Assembly: GCF_029784135.1 (NCBI RefSeq)
Contig: NC_073746.1
Span: 297,979,614-298,043,613 of the forward strand
Direction of reading: 5' to 3'
Length of the DNA stretch: 64,000 nt
DNA from: Toxorhynchites rutilus septentrionalis
Lineage: Eukaryota > Arthropoda > Insecta > Diptera > Culicidae
Below, in pieces: positions 25,101-33,468 of the stretch. Under the pieces are notes generated by a model, which worked only from the letters and a program-made list of their open reading frames with translations, ran no database searches and was not told the origin of the DNA. A program made the position numbers and the translations under genes. Within the stretch, counting starts at the first letter, position 1. Each line of letters opens with the position of its first letter.

Positions 25101-26419
25101 CAATACATTAGTTATTTTTTATTTACCAATAAACATATTCACTAGAAATAATTTTTATGGCAGAACAACGTTTGCCGGGTCAGCTAGTTCACTTATAAAA
25201 TAAAAACTGTGAATGAATTTTACTTTTTTTGCCTATACACTGTCATTGGGCAGAAAACTGGCTTCGGACATGTTAATCTGATGGAGCATCAAATTCATAG
25301 ATAACAGACGAAATGAAGGGTGAGCAATATACAAGATCGGATCGAGAGCACTTTTATGTGGGCTATTATGGCAGTTCTCATTAGCAGTTTTTTATGACGG
25401 ATAATTTTAATTCTGATGAAGAAAAAAATACAAGACAGCAAAAATCAGGATAAATCAGGATCATATCAGTAAAATCAGTTGTGCTCCCGTGGCCGAGTGG
25501 TTAGCGTCAAACCTAGCATGCCGGGGGTTCGGGTTCGATTCCCGTTCTGGTCGGGGAAATTTTTCGTCAAAGAAATTTCCTCTGACTTGCACTGTGGTCA
25601 CGCGTATTCTAGAGCTTGCCACTCAGAATGCATTCAAGGCGTGTTATTTGGCATAGAAATCTCAACTAAGTACTAATGAAAATGACGCAAGTAATATTAC
25701 GTTGAGACGGCTGAGTTCCTCTAGGAACGTTAGTGCCATATAAGAAGAAGAAGAAGATCAGTAAAATTAGGGAACATTCTATGTTTGTCAGGACATAAGG
25801 GAGCGTGACAGTGTGACGAAAAGTCTGGGAAATCCTGAAAAATCAGGAAGGTTGGCATCTCCGGTTGTGAGACTTAGTAGAACATGCTTCATTCAACAAA
25901 AATCGAAATTACAACGGAATCATTCAGGATGATTCAGAAAGGCTCAATAAGAAAAAAATATGATGATGACAACGTCTCCCGTAGAGCTCAAGATAGGTTC
26001 GAATCAATAAAAAACATTCCTCAATTCCATCCTTTTGTGATGTCACATTCAGAACTTTTTTTTCTATAATCACCCTCATCATTATTATTCCACTCGTATC
26101 GTAGCAGCAACTTACCAATCAGCACCGTGATAGCGGCTAGTCCGTAACAAAATGGTTCACAACAATTCCAGCAGCGTCTTCTACGATATTTTTTCAGAAT
26201 CGGACTCGACGTTCCGCAACTTGTTGATTTGCTGTTTTTCCCCCCACGATGTCTCGGTGCCATGAGCGGTCGCTTCGCCCCACGGTCCTCGTATGTCCGA
26301 CAGGTGCGCCCATCCCGTATGAAGACCTCATCCTCGACGTCGTCGCTCAGATCCTCGTCCATGCTGAGCGAAACGCTGTCTCGCACCACCAGCTTTTCCG
26401 AGGGCTGGTACGGCTTCAT
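12640..26419 (-). CDS. FAM234 (ITFG3)-like FG-GAP/VCBS repeat membrane protein, six exons
   Basis: Six exons join in frame with GT/AG ends: 26419-26116, 15804-14725, 14668-14369, 14315-13491, 13435-13238 and 13175-12640. They total 3243 bases, 1080 residues plus a TGA. The start chosen is the first in-frame ATG (26419); upstream codons in this frame are open only from near-cognate triplets. Residues 1-88 are acidic then very basic (KKYRRRRCWNCCEP), followed by one hydrophobic helix at about 90-114 that is created by the exon 1-2 junction, so a type II single-pass topology is predicted. Exon 2 carries four DxNxDGxxD-type loops near residues 186, 258, 314 and 426 (for example DVNGDGVPD, DLNNDGIAD), the signature of beta-propeller FG-GAP/VCBS blades; the second glycine is Ser in the fourth. 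FAM234 proteins have this plan but are usually shorter, about 550-620 residues; here a long, low-complexity acidic/basic C-terminal half is added. The molecular function of the family is poorly known. Gene structure is confident; family name is inference. Confidence 0.85.
13238..13435 (-). CDS. FAM234-like exon 5
   Basis: Acceptor CCTAATTTCAG|AT, donor AATG|GTACAG, 198 bases, phase 1 on both sides. Encodes an acidic, Ser-rich segment (EEQVFNESNPNSLIVKK, LKENDSSSKGSKETLWDLE). No domain recognised. Downstream of the donor the frame stays open into the intron for about 20 codons, so the end rests on the splice consensus and on the phase match with exon 6. Confidence 0.72.
13491..14315 (-). CDS. 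FAM234-like exon 4 (long polar insert)
   Basis: Acceptor TTACTCACAG|AA, donor TTTG|GTAAGC. Encodes about 275 residues. The first 45 are ordered-looking (MLRYNQSSVLKLYAINRH, HVEPPGAVIFST); the rest is charged and repetitive, with a DDDNQHGY region and an RGG-like SGNRFSGGRDIRSKFGGFG end. An internal 57-base stretch (13663-13719) has GT...AG ends and is a multiple of three, so it could be a short spliced or retained intron; both forms keep the frame. Confidence 0.8.
14369..14668 (-). CDS. FAM234-like exon 3
   Basis: The acceptor TTTCACCGCAG|AC and donor CCAG|GTCAGT give a symmetrical phase-1 exon of 300 bases. It encodes VPGHFDHDNVTDFMVKY, a last propeller-like blade (DHDNVTDF matches the DxDxxxD pattern), then GGDFFLHWQLQCRNK, a stretch reminiscent of the post-propeller segment in FAM234 proteins. 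Confidence 0.85.
14725..15804 (-). CDS. FAM234-like exon 2 (membrane helix and beta-propeller repeats)
   Basis: The acceptor is CTCCCTCAG|GA and the donor GCAG|GTATAG. The first codons complete the membrane helix (GLIVLAALLLTAF). All four DxNxDG-type loops lie here, each followed by a hydrophobic strand (DVIVGYG, DCVAAGRG, DIMAVHV, DIVVSSF), which is the usual blade pattern. A pair of WxxW-type strands (DTLWQRW, NILWELK, TQLWAYS) adds PQQ/VCBS-like character. Length 1080 bases, phase 1 at both ends. Confidence 0.88.
16109..17213. mobile_element. Non-coding TIR element, 1.1 kb
   Basis: GGGGGCAAATCGATCAC at 16109 is matched by the complement at 17197-17213 (15 of 17). A second inverted pair, GGGGTGAAACTGATCAA (about 16294) and TTGATCAATTTCACCCC (about 17178-17194), repeats the theme inside. 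No transposase remnant seen. The family is unknown. Confidence 0.5.
17214..18094. other. Intronic sequence, nothing recognised
   Basis: Contains a small direct repeat GATGTTTATTATCAG/AATGTTTATTATCAG at about 17465-17495 and otherwise no clear repeat or coding signal. Confidence 0.35.
18095..18985. mobile_element. Possible hAT-like remnant bounded by CCGGATA repeats
   Basis: TGTCCGGATACCGGATA near 18113 and TATCCGGTATCCGGCCGGATA-like sequence near 18940-18970 are inverted with respect to each other and resemble ends of degraded hAT elements in insects. No transposase domain could be confirmed inside. Confidence 0.3.
19880..20291 (+). mobile_element. ITmD37E-type element, 3' fragment (second copy)
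   Basis: Encodes ENVLEWYEANGVTFVPKEMN, NAPELRPIEKYWAIMKQAL and DVVQNLMDGVKRK, the same protein tail as the copy at 6189-6629, then an identical-style 3' flank ending in the inverted repeat TTTGATGTGACACACCCTTTA (about 20270-20291). The 5' half is missing. An internal deletion shifts the frame near 20050. Confidence 0.8.
20298..20705 (-). pseudogene. PIF/Harbinger transposase N-terminal fragment
   Basis: Reading the minus strand from 20705 gives RRYYPKKQKGKRIWVSSS, then LKELIGDDPLEYIAVLRITPE, a stop, ETLLDFIGPTILR, and finally GISFRLLSIFFRISKASIAE followed by IIPEVCDAINDSLKEFF. The order and wording match the conserved N-terminal half of Harbinger (DDE_4) nucleases; the catalytic part is missing. 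The 3' side abuts the ITmD37E copy. Confidence 0.7.
20829..21077 (+). mobile_element. Non-LTR retrotransposon 3' end, family A copy 1
   Basis: A 249-bp 5'-truncated insertion, ending in ATATATATTTTGGAT and an A-rich tail, flanked by a perfect 10-bp target duplication AAGTCGATTT (20819-20828 and 21078-21087). The same 3' sequence occurs at 30754, 40367 and 51979. Confidence 0.85.
21440..22120 (+). pseudogene. Mariner-like (DD37E-like) transposase, N-terminal half
   Basis: From 21549 the frame gives IASKQEVLRQKIIKAV, a helix-turn-helix (SHWLIAKQLGIDDSTVSRVV) and IKCNPNLSIRDVTK, then a stop. The same frame resumes as SSAWIVQQTTKRAGLHVFKV and, after a further stop, PKCIVMVDETYIKADAKK, which holds the first catalytic Asp. 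It ends at about 22110 where a foldback begins. A TIR-like ACTCGAAAAAAATG lies at about 21457, shared with the copy ending at 9530. Confidence 0.7.
22121..22990. repeat. Long imperfect palindrome (foldback-like), 0.87 kb
   Basis: The left part (GAAACTTGGTACTTATGATG, then GGTTTATTCAAAATCATTGA) reappears in complement on the right (ATCATAAGTACAAAGTTTCG; TGATTTTGAATACACCCTTT). The centre is near 22555-22610, where a GTTTTATCCTAGAACCGTTC/GAACGGTTAGTCCTAGGATA pair faces inward. No coding content. Confidence 0.7.
22991..23514. other. Intronic sequence between foldback and Helitron
   Basis: No gene or family recognised. It contains AT-rich text sharing a CAGG-A-AT pattern with 25430-25470 (AAATCAGGA...), perhaps a repeat interrupted by the Helitron and SINE. 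Confidence 0.3.
23515..25187 (+). mobile_element. Helitron, 1.67 kb, nonautonomous
   Basis: Starts with TCTATCTATATGTATAAAAA followed by the typical CTCGTGTCACGATGTTCGTG, and ends with GCCGGGTCAGCTAG|T, the CTRR-T terminus expected of Helitrons, preceded by a possible short hairpin (GGCA...TGCC). Inside, 23930-24154 encodes NDHVIVINPNETPTGEHVYT and IMVGDCTVTREIVIRK, then VVDTHRSSDALH, a recognisable scrap of the Helitron replication/helicase protein. Rep and helicase domains are otherwise lost. Confidence 0.75.
23930..24154 (+). pseudogene. Helitron protein fragment
   Basis: The conserved block GIMVGD, REIVIR and DTHRSSDAL (compare IMVGD...REIVIR...DTHRSYDALQYPL in full-length insect Helitrons, known from the family) is intact for about 75 residues and then ends in a stop after LFLKWY, where the full protein would continue for more than 1000 residues. 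Confidence 0.65.
25476..25756 (+). mobile_element. Feilai SINE, complete
   Basis: A tRNA-derived head (TGCTCCCGTGGCCGAGTGGT, then box B GGTTCGATTCCC), the Feilai body (AGAATGCATTCAAGGCGTG; GACGCAAGTAATATTACG; TTCCTCTAGGAACGTTAGTG) and a GAAGAAGAAG tail. A perfect 11-bp target duplication ATCAGTAAAAT flanks it (25465-25475 and 25757-25767). Feilai is an Aedes SINE, so this also indicates the host. Confidence 0.92.
26116..26419 (-). CDS. FAM234-like exon 1 (cytoplasmic tail and half of the membrane helix)
   Basis: Encodes residues 1-101: an acidic stretch (SMDEDLSDDVEDE), a basic cluster just before the membrane, and the start of the hydrophobic helix ending in ITVLI. The donor reads ATTG|GTAAGTT, a strong consensus; it splits the codon after its first base (phase 1). 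The ATG lies in KKMKPYQ context; an open frame continues upstream to about 26569 but without an ATG. Confidence 0.8.
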
Positions 26420-27517
26420 TTTCTTGCGGATGAGCTCCAGCGTTGCAGCCGCGGCCACCTGCCTCTGCCCACGTCTGGCAGATGACACCACCAGTTGGCC
26501 TATGCGACGTCTCGACCCGCCCCGTCTCCACAGGGGCACCAAAGTGCTTATCAAGACGCAATTCCACACTGTTCCTACCTAATCACCCACTTTTATGCCA
26601 CTCTTGACCCCTCTCCTGCTGTTTTGGTGTGCTGAGCTACGGAACCACGGATGAAATCGTAATTTTTCGCTCTAATTCCGATGCACTGGCTAATTGCATA
26701 CACAATACACTATCACACTGCGAAACCTTACACTGTGCAATAGAAAGGAAACGGAAAAGCTCAAGTTTCAAAAAAACATATGTGAGGATAATTGTGCACA
26801 GTTTTTATCTTGCAATGATGGTTGGTACCAAAAGGAAAACTCTACTCGCTTCAATCTGTGGCGCTATCAGAACACCTTCCAAATACACAATGCACTAGGT
26901 TGAAAATTAGCAGAATTCTATGATTTATTAGGTATAAACTAACTTTGTCTTGAGTAACTTGCCCGAAAAAATAATTTAGTTCGTTCTGGTTCGACTTTTC
27001 CAACTTTTCACCTTCTGTGATACAGTGAGCCTAAATGAATGGCGAATGTTCCTCTGTTCCTCTGTGGAGAAAAGTTGAATTTTGGTGAAATTTATTCTCA
27101 CCACAAATTCCATCTCTCACCGGAAAATGCTTGTGGATTATACTAGAGGGTGGTGAGGCGGATGGGAGGAACGCTCTGTTGATATCCAAAACACCACACT
27201 GTTTACGTTTTGTTTGTTGTCGAAGTTGTCGGTGGTGGGTTAGAGGAAGGGACGCGGTTTACTGATTTCCCACTAGCAGTGCCCATCATGATTGTTGCGC
27301 CTTTTTGGGGGGAATGGGGTTGCAGTTTTGAGTTTGTTGTCATTCTGTTCTGCGGAATCGTCGGAGAGCGCATGTGACCATCCACGGATGGTACAAATAC
27401 TTGGACAGCCTGATATCGCATGTTTGAGAAGAGAATTCACAGAGGGTGTTGCTGGAGATCGGCTATTGCCACTAATGCTTCTCGGCTAGGAATGCGTTGT
27501 ATGTCTTCGATAGAGCC
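26420..27517. other. Intergenic region between the divergent FAM234-like and odorant receptor genes
   Basis: The two genes face away from each other across about 1.5 kb. The sequence is less AT-rich than its surroundings, carries no recognised transposon, and is the obvious place for both promoters. No clear TATA box was seen. A purine-rich stretch, TTGGGGGGAATGGGG, lies near 27305. Confidence 0.45.
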
Positions 27518-27606
27518 TAATTAATGTATTAATGCCCGCTAGTCAGTAATTAGTGGTTAAAAACCACTGATCCCCCGATTAATTATCAATTTTAATTTTA
27601 ATAAGC
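27518..27606. promoter_or_regulatory. Cluster of TAAT homeodomain-type sites upstream of the odorant receptor
   Basis: Within about 90 bases lie TAATTAATG, TATTAATG, GTAATTAG, GATTAATTA and TTTTAATTTTAATAAG, some 280 bases before the receptor start. Homeodomain and POU factors such as Acj6 and Pdm3 control odorant receptor choice in Drosophila. AT-rich background makes chance matches common, so this is a weak regulatory call. Confidence 0.3.
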
Positions 27607-27884
27607 AGTTTGCACCCACGAATGCTCTATTTCTCACGCCGCAAGAATCAAGCTTCGATCATTAGTGGAAAAATACCGGCGTGAAGCACACCACTCTAAA
27701 ATTCTTTGGTCAACTATTTTGTAAAGGAAAAAACTTGCTAATGACTTTCTAATTGACGATGGCGAAAATCAACATCGATTTGGGCATAATCGGCAAAGGT
27801 AATTGCGTTTTGCATCGATATAAATTTCCCGATTGGAATCAACTTCAGGTGTACTTCTTCGCAGCCATCGTTCCACGCAGAAAG

Positions 27885-29054
27885 ATGAACGATCTGGTGA
27901 GATTCGAATCCTTTATCCGGGTACCGGAGATTTTTTTCGATATGATTGGAATCGCGCGCTACGGCGAACCCCGCAATACGTTGAAGGCTCGCCTAAAGCA
28001 GATCTTTTTTTGGTGTTCCTACGCGAACACAGTCTTCTGTCTGTGCATCGAGCATGTGTATTTCTTCAAAGCGGCTGGGAGTTCATCTAACTTTCTGGAA
28101 CTAACAGCTCTGGCACCGTGTATCGGGTTCACCGCGTTGTCAATCGTAAAAATCATGACCATCAAACTGAACGAAGCAAAACTCAACCGTATATTGGATC
28201 GCTTGAATGAGCTTTTTCCCAGAAATCATCGAGAACAGGAAATATATCGGACATATCAGTACAACCTCGAATCGCAGGTGGTGATGAAATCATTTTCGGT
28301 ACTGTACATGATCTTGATTTGGATCTTCAACCTTCTTCCGTTGGTGTCGATGTTAGTCAATTACCTATCGAAAGGAGTGCTGCAGAAAGAGCTGCCTTAT
28401 TTCATGTGGTACTGGTACAACTGGAACAGCGAAGGCCTATACGAGCTTACGCTCTTTCATCAAACCTGGGGAGCGTTTGATTCTGCGGTTTTTAACCTCT
28501 GCACGGACCTGATGTTTTGTGCGATCATTCTGCTGATCTGCTTGCAATTCGACATTCTTGCGTATCGATTGAAACATTCTAACAACGAATACAGTGAGCT
28601 GGTGAGCTGCGTGAAACTGCAGCAAACGGTGGTGGACGTGAGCAATCAGTTGGAAAGCATTTTTTCACCCTCAATTCTGGTGAATTTCGTTGGCAGCTCG
28701 GTGATCATATGCTTAGTGGGATTTCAGGCAACCTCGGAAATCAGTGCGTTCGATTTGTTTAAATTTGTACTGTTCTTAATCTCGTCGCTGGTACAGGTGT
28801 TTTTGCTTTGCTACTATGGGAACAAACTGATCGATGCGGTAATAGAGGAAGAACGTTTTGAATCGTAATGAATCCTTTTTTATAACTTTCACCCACAGAG
28901 CTCACAGATCGCTTACAGCGCGTTCGAAGCCAAATGGTATATGGCTGATACCCGCTACCAGAAGTCACTGCTCTTCGTTATGACCCGTGCCTGTAAGTGG
29001 CAAAAATTAACAGCTATGAAGTTTTCGGTTGTCTCACTGGCAAGCTATTCTACG
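27885..29054 (+). CDS. Odorant receptor, 7tm_6 family; final exon not found
   Basis: Exon 1 (27885-28838, 318 codons) and exon 2 (28899-29054, 52 codons) join at GATGCG|GTAATAG and CACCCACAG|AGC, phase 0. They encode a seven-helix insect odorant receptor: N-terminal FIRVPEIFFDMIGI, several hydrophobic helices, and the hallmark C-terminal segment SAFEAKWYMADTRYQKSLLF followed by FSVVSLASYST. Insect ORs act as ligand-gated cation channels with Orco in sensory neuron dendrites. The chosen ATG gives the usual N-terminus; an in-frame ATG 42 codons upstream (27759) exists, but a possible acceptor (TTCTTCGCAG, before 27865) suggests that stretch may be intronic or UTR. After 29054 comes a good donor (ACG|GTAAGT). 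The expected last exon, about 20-30 residues ending helix 7, was not found in the next kilobases. The gene may be truncated, or its exon may lie beyond the inserted transposons. Confidence 0.88.
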
Positions 29055-29439
29055 GTAAGTTAGAGTGCATTGTTGATATATTTTTAATGTGCGTATACGC
29101 TTGTTTTTGTTTATTTTTAAAAATAGGTACCGTGATGTACCCATATACCACAATATGTAACGTTTATATACTCTAAAAATTAATGCTTTCACGTTTATAA
29201 TGTTCTTAAATGTACTACTTGCTTGGAATTTATTCCATTACTGATAAACATAGGGATGAGAGCGTTGCTGCATTCATGCTACCTAAAATGATGGAAAACA
29301 TTTTACACCATTTGGTCCTAATTTCAGCCGGCAAAACCATCCTTTTCCTAATTCCGATAATTAGTGTTTCTAATTCCAATAATCAAATTGTTAAGACAAT
29401 TAATCGTTTCAAATAGTAGATTTGTCAATGTTTTACGTT

Positions 29440-32000
29440 GTGAACAAGTTAAATGAGTTGAAATCAATAATCGAAAGAATTACAGTTGTAATAGGTCTTT
29501 TATTTCTTTTTCTGTTTCTTTTTTTGTGTTTTGACGACAAGATTCTCGCTCTTTTATTCTTTGTCTTTCATCTCTTTTCTTTTGTTTTTCCTTTTCTATT
29601 TCTTTCTTGGATTCTTCGAGGTTTTCCATTTACAAACGATAAGCCTGACTGGTAGCTATGGCAGGTACAGCTGACTTTGTAAGACTGCGTTTAGTCGGAG
29701 TTCTTGTAGATACAGAAGGCACACTAAGTGAAGCATTAAACGCATCATGTGATACAAGATCTTCTTTCTCCGGGTTACTTCTCATCGACGATTCCATCTT
29801 TATGGATGTTAAATTTTTAGTTTCTGAAAATGTTTAAATTATAGAATACAAAAACAAACTTACAGAATTTTTGTAATTACCTCCTGAAAATATTTCATCG
29901 AAACCGTAAACTAGTGATTCAACTGAAACTGCTGTGACTCCTGTAGTGTTTGCTTACACATGATATAGATTTGTATCTACTACAACCTCTTGCCACTCTC
30001 CAATGGAACGACAACTTTCGAAACTGATCCGATGATAAGAACGATTCGAGGTGCTTCACAAATGATTCGTTGTTGCACTCATCATTAACTTCCTCTGTTT
30101 CATTCATTTCCACTGATGGCAACACAGCTTGTGATGAAGAAGCATCAAAATCTAACGGATACAATCCACATTGCCGGAAACCGTAGATCAATGTCGATAG
30201 TAGGATCGCCATTCTATCCACAGCTTGTTTTCAAAAAGATGCAATTTCTTTCCTCGGAAGTATTTCACCGTTATTTTCGCTCCTCCAGTTTTTGAGTGGT
30301 CGGAAAAAGCTGACGTCCAGTGGCTGTGTGATTTGAGTGGAATTTAGAGGAAGACAAACCAGGATTATGTTTTTTTCCGTGCGTTTCATATAAGACATGT
30401 GACTTATATCCATATAGAAAGAGTATAACAGGAAACAATATTTTCTGTTGGACAAGCCAAGGATAAAAACATCCTTGAGAAACAGGGAAAATATGTCCCG
30501 GTTCATCCAACCCGATTCCGTTGTTATAGCGGCCCAGCCTTCGGGTAATCTCTGCCAGATCTCTTTTGGCATGCTAGATTTGTACGGATATAGCAACAAC
30601 GTTGGTGCCGCACGATGTTTTGGCAATACGCTTGACACCAGTCTTGATATTTCTGGATACCATTCAATGAACCCATTGATCCATTTACGACCAAGTATCC
30701 CGTTTTTGATTGGGTTGGAACGAGCTGATTTTCGCATATAATGTGCTACACTTTTTTTTCCAAAATATATATTTTCATCAAGGCTCATATGGCGTTAGCC
30801 TCACGGGGCCGGGAGTTCAATACTTTGACAATTTTTCTTATTATCTATGTTAGTAATATGTAACCGATTACTCGCGGTTGGCTCGAGGTTAGTATTACAA
30901 GTGTTTTCGTAATTCGGATGTTGCCGTCTCCAATGCTCTGTACGTGTGTCCGACACGGGATACTTCCTATTGGGATGCAGCTGACCCTTAATCAGCAACG
31001 CCCCCCTAGTCTGTACCTCATATCTATCGTGGTGCGTCTTTCTCGACTCGAGGAATCCAGGATAGAATGGTCACTAACCGGCGCAATCATCAGTTCATGT
31101 AGAGTTGTCATGAGCGGTACAACCTTTGGCTCTTGTTGAATGATCAGTGGACTGCACAACCTTTGGCCCGTGTATCTGTAAAGAGTGTGTGTATGTATTG
31201 CCGCGACTAAGTAAAAGTTTATCGATCGGATAGGAGGGATATAAAACGGGGACACAACGAAGGAAACATCATTAAACGTTGACATCGGCGTTTTTGAGGA
31301 ACAGGTATAGATGAAGCAGACGATCAGGATCACGGCTACCTAAGATATCCCGGACGGGGATCTCCGATTGTCTGCCTTGTGCTCTCAGTGCTCTAGAGAG
31401 CTGAGAGCGAGCAGCATGGAACCGGATACACGACCAGACAACATGCTCGATGTCGTGGTAGCCATCGCCACAATCACAAAGATTGTTTGCTGCGAGCCCA
31501 ATGCGATAGAGATGCGCGTTTAGGTTGTAGTGATTGGACATAAGCCGAGATATCACGCGAATGAAATCACGACCTACATTCAATCCCTTGAACCATGCAC
31601 TCGTCGAGACCTTAGGGATAATCGTGTGTAACCAAAGACCGAACTCATCTCCACTCCACATGCGCTGCCAACTTACGAGCGTGTACTGACGAGGAATGTG
31701 GAAAAATTCATTATAAGCAATTTGCCTTTCAAAAAGTGTGCCTTCTGAAGCGCAAGATGTGCTACACTTGACAGTAATCTTTTTGTGTCAACGAGGAATC
31801 CAGCTTTTGCCATTCAACTATTCGTCCTTCTTCCGTGGCATCGAGAACGGTTGTTTTTCCTAAGACCTTTTTGTTGAAAACAGAATCCCATGCAATTTGA
31901 TCACCTTTCGAACGGAACATTCGGTTTTCACCATTTCCACAACGTCTGCTATTTTCGGACTATCATATTGCATGCGTTTCCGACCGGCGTTTGCAAAGAA
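29440..32000 (-). pseudogene. Pogo/Tigger-like transposase, broken and split
   Basis: On the minus strand the protein runs from KRMQYDSPKIADVVEMVK (near 31985) through VLGKTTVLDATEEGRIVEWQ (about 31865-31800) to a non-LTR insertion (30754-31756). It resumes with HYMRKSARSNPIK, GRKWINGFIEWYPEISRL (CENP-B type DNA binding) and LPLNSTQITQPLDVSFFRPL (DDE_1 core, 30231-30740), then IYGFRQCGLYPLDFDAS (30190-30130) and a basic C-terminal coil (LEESKKEIEKEKQKK, about 29640-29500). Frameshifts and stops are present throughout. It lies about 400 bp downstream of the odorant receptor's last recognised exon. Confidence 0.75.
30754..31756 (-). mobile_element. Non-LTR retrotransposon 3' end, family A copy 2 (longest)
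   Basis: A 5'-truncated 1.0-kb insertion inside the pogo-like gene with a perfect 13-bp target duplication ATGTGCTACACTT (30741-30753 and 31757-31769). It encodes the ORF2 C-terminus: TLFERQIAYNEFFHIPRQYT, WQRMWSGDEFG, RLMSNHYNLNAHLYRIGL and the Cys motif CDCGDGYHDIEHVVWSC, ending near NADVNV. Then a 3' UTR and an ATATATATTTTGG-plus-A tail. I/LOA-type affinity is a guess. Confidence 0.85.
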
Positions 32001-32293
32001 ACTGAACGGTCAGCAAACAGGACTTAGTCCGCGAAAAATTTCGCTGGTGGAATTTAAGTGTTTTAGTCGGATAATTTGGGAAAGTTCGATACTTTTGTGA
32101 GCTTAATTCATCTTAGATCATTGTTCAGTGTATTTTATGAGACGGTAGGTGGTTTTGTGGATTATCGATGCTCGAAAACTTTGTTTTTAAATTTCGAGCC
32201 CATTTGGGGTAACATCGAAACCTTCAGTCAGGGTAAAACCGACACATGGTTTCTGTTTCAATGACAGGAAAAATGCGTTCTTACTTTTTGTAG

Positions 32294-32745
32294 ATGCCTC
32301 GTGTTTATATTCGGAAGACAAAACTGCAGAGCTGGACTGATAAAACAGTCAAAAACAACGTTGAATAGGGCGTGTCAACAAAGCTCATGGTATCCCTTCG
32401 TTCAACGCTCATCGGCACATCTGACGCGGATGCTCACCTAAGCAGAGATCAAAACTCTCGTGTATACTCCGGACCAGGAGCAGGAATTTATCCGTCACCT
32501 GCGTAAACTTGAGAATCGTAGGCTTTTGAATTAGCCAGAAAAAAACAACGTGAAACATCCCTTAAATACGAAAAACATAAGTGTTGGCTTAGATTTATAG
32601 ACCGGAATTTGAACCATTCGTTACGCGGAGTTGTGAGGTTTAATAAACCATCAGTGAACAGTTTTTTCTTGCAGTTGAAATACATGAATTTGTTTGGTTT
32701 TATATCATTCAAATTCTGAGCAATCCAATTATATACAATTTGCAA
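32294..32745 (+). pseudogene. Pogo-like transposase N-terminal half, opposite orientation
   Basis: Starts MPRVYIRKTKLQSWTDKTVK, then (after a frameshift) RVNKAHGIPRSTLIGHL, a psq-type helix-turn-helix, then VYTPDQEQEFIRHLRKLENR and scattered pieces such as KHPLNTKN and RGLINHQ that follow the CENP-B-domain order. Several stops. Faces the copy at 29440-32000. Confidence 0.6.
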
Positions 32746-32796
32746 CTATCCACCCTCTTCCCTCTTAAAGTATCCACATAATATATAGATGGCCTC

Positions 32797-33468
32797 TTAA
32801 GGTGAAGGTGGAAGCTAGCCACAAATGACTGCCACCATGTCGCTCATTTCTTTCGTTTCCCTCCCTTACCCTTCGCCCGAAAATCAATGATTTTGCGAAA
32901 CAGTGTGAAGAAAATGATCGTTTGCACACACTTCTCACCAAGTAATATTAACCAAAATCTAATCGATTACTCACCAAATGTTAAATTTTCATCTGCTCGC
33001 AATGTATAGTCGAAAACGTTGTAAAACTCGAGCTAGTGCTCTGAAAGTTAAATTTTCATTTTTCAATTTTCCGCAATGGTTTTGTTCGTACTGGTGAAAA
33101 CATCGTTACTTTTTCGTCACTGATGCCAGACAACATCATCGAAACAGCTATAAAAACCATTCAATAAAATGTTATTCCTGAGTCATAGCGTTTCATGTCA
33201 TGAACATTAATAAAATAAAATCGTGTTGATATCAATACAATTATTATCTTTACGTTTAATGGGTCTAGAATGTAAGTTTTAGCAGCTTTAACATTGGTTA
33301 AGAAAATTGTATTGCAAAGCTTGAAACACTGCCACTGCTGACTATGCTTTTGTACAAAGTTCAAAACAAACGAAACAAATTGCTCTTCTCTCACAAACAC
33401 TATTACCCCATTTTTACACGTGGTTTTACCTATACTACTACAAAGGCTTGCTCCCACCTTCATCTTAA
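32797..33468. mobile_element. MITE with TTAA ends, 0.67 kb
   Basis: TTAAGGTGAAGGTGGAAGCT at 32797 is matched in complement at the right end (33445-33468; 21 of 24 bases). The TTAA at both tips suggests a TTAA-specific element. The interior is non-coding. Confidence 0.55.

Larger units (their letters stand above)
15805..26115 (-). other. Intron 1 of the FAM234-like gene (10.3 kb)
   Basis: Bounded by the donor at 26115 and the acceptor at 15805-15806. It holds a TIR element (16109-17213), CCGGATA-bounded sequence (18095-18985), an ITmD37E fragment, a Harbinger fragment, a non-LTR 3' end, a mariner N-terminal half, a foldback, a Helitron and a Feilai SINE. By contrast, introns 2-5 are only about 55-62 bases. 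Confidence 0.85.

Noticed and set aside
25482..25555. A functional tRNA gene at 25482
   Set aside because: Box A and B are present, but the body, GAAGAAG tail and target duplication show it is a Feilai SINE.
26116..26569. Longer N-terminus for the FAM234-like protein starting near 26569
   Set aside because: The upstream part of the open frame has no ATG; the first methionine codon is at 26419, and the extra residues read like Arg-rich UTR translation.
27759..27884. Odorant receptor start at the upstream ATG (27759)
   Set aside because: It would add 42 residues before the normal family N-terminus, and the stretch contains acceptor-like and donor-like sites; the ATG at 27885 gives the expected length.
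29111..29150. Last exon of the odorant receptor after the acceptor TTTAAAAATAG at 29127
   Set aside because: Read in phase 0 it gives Val-Pro-stop, with no helix-7 motif.
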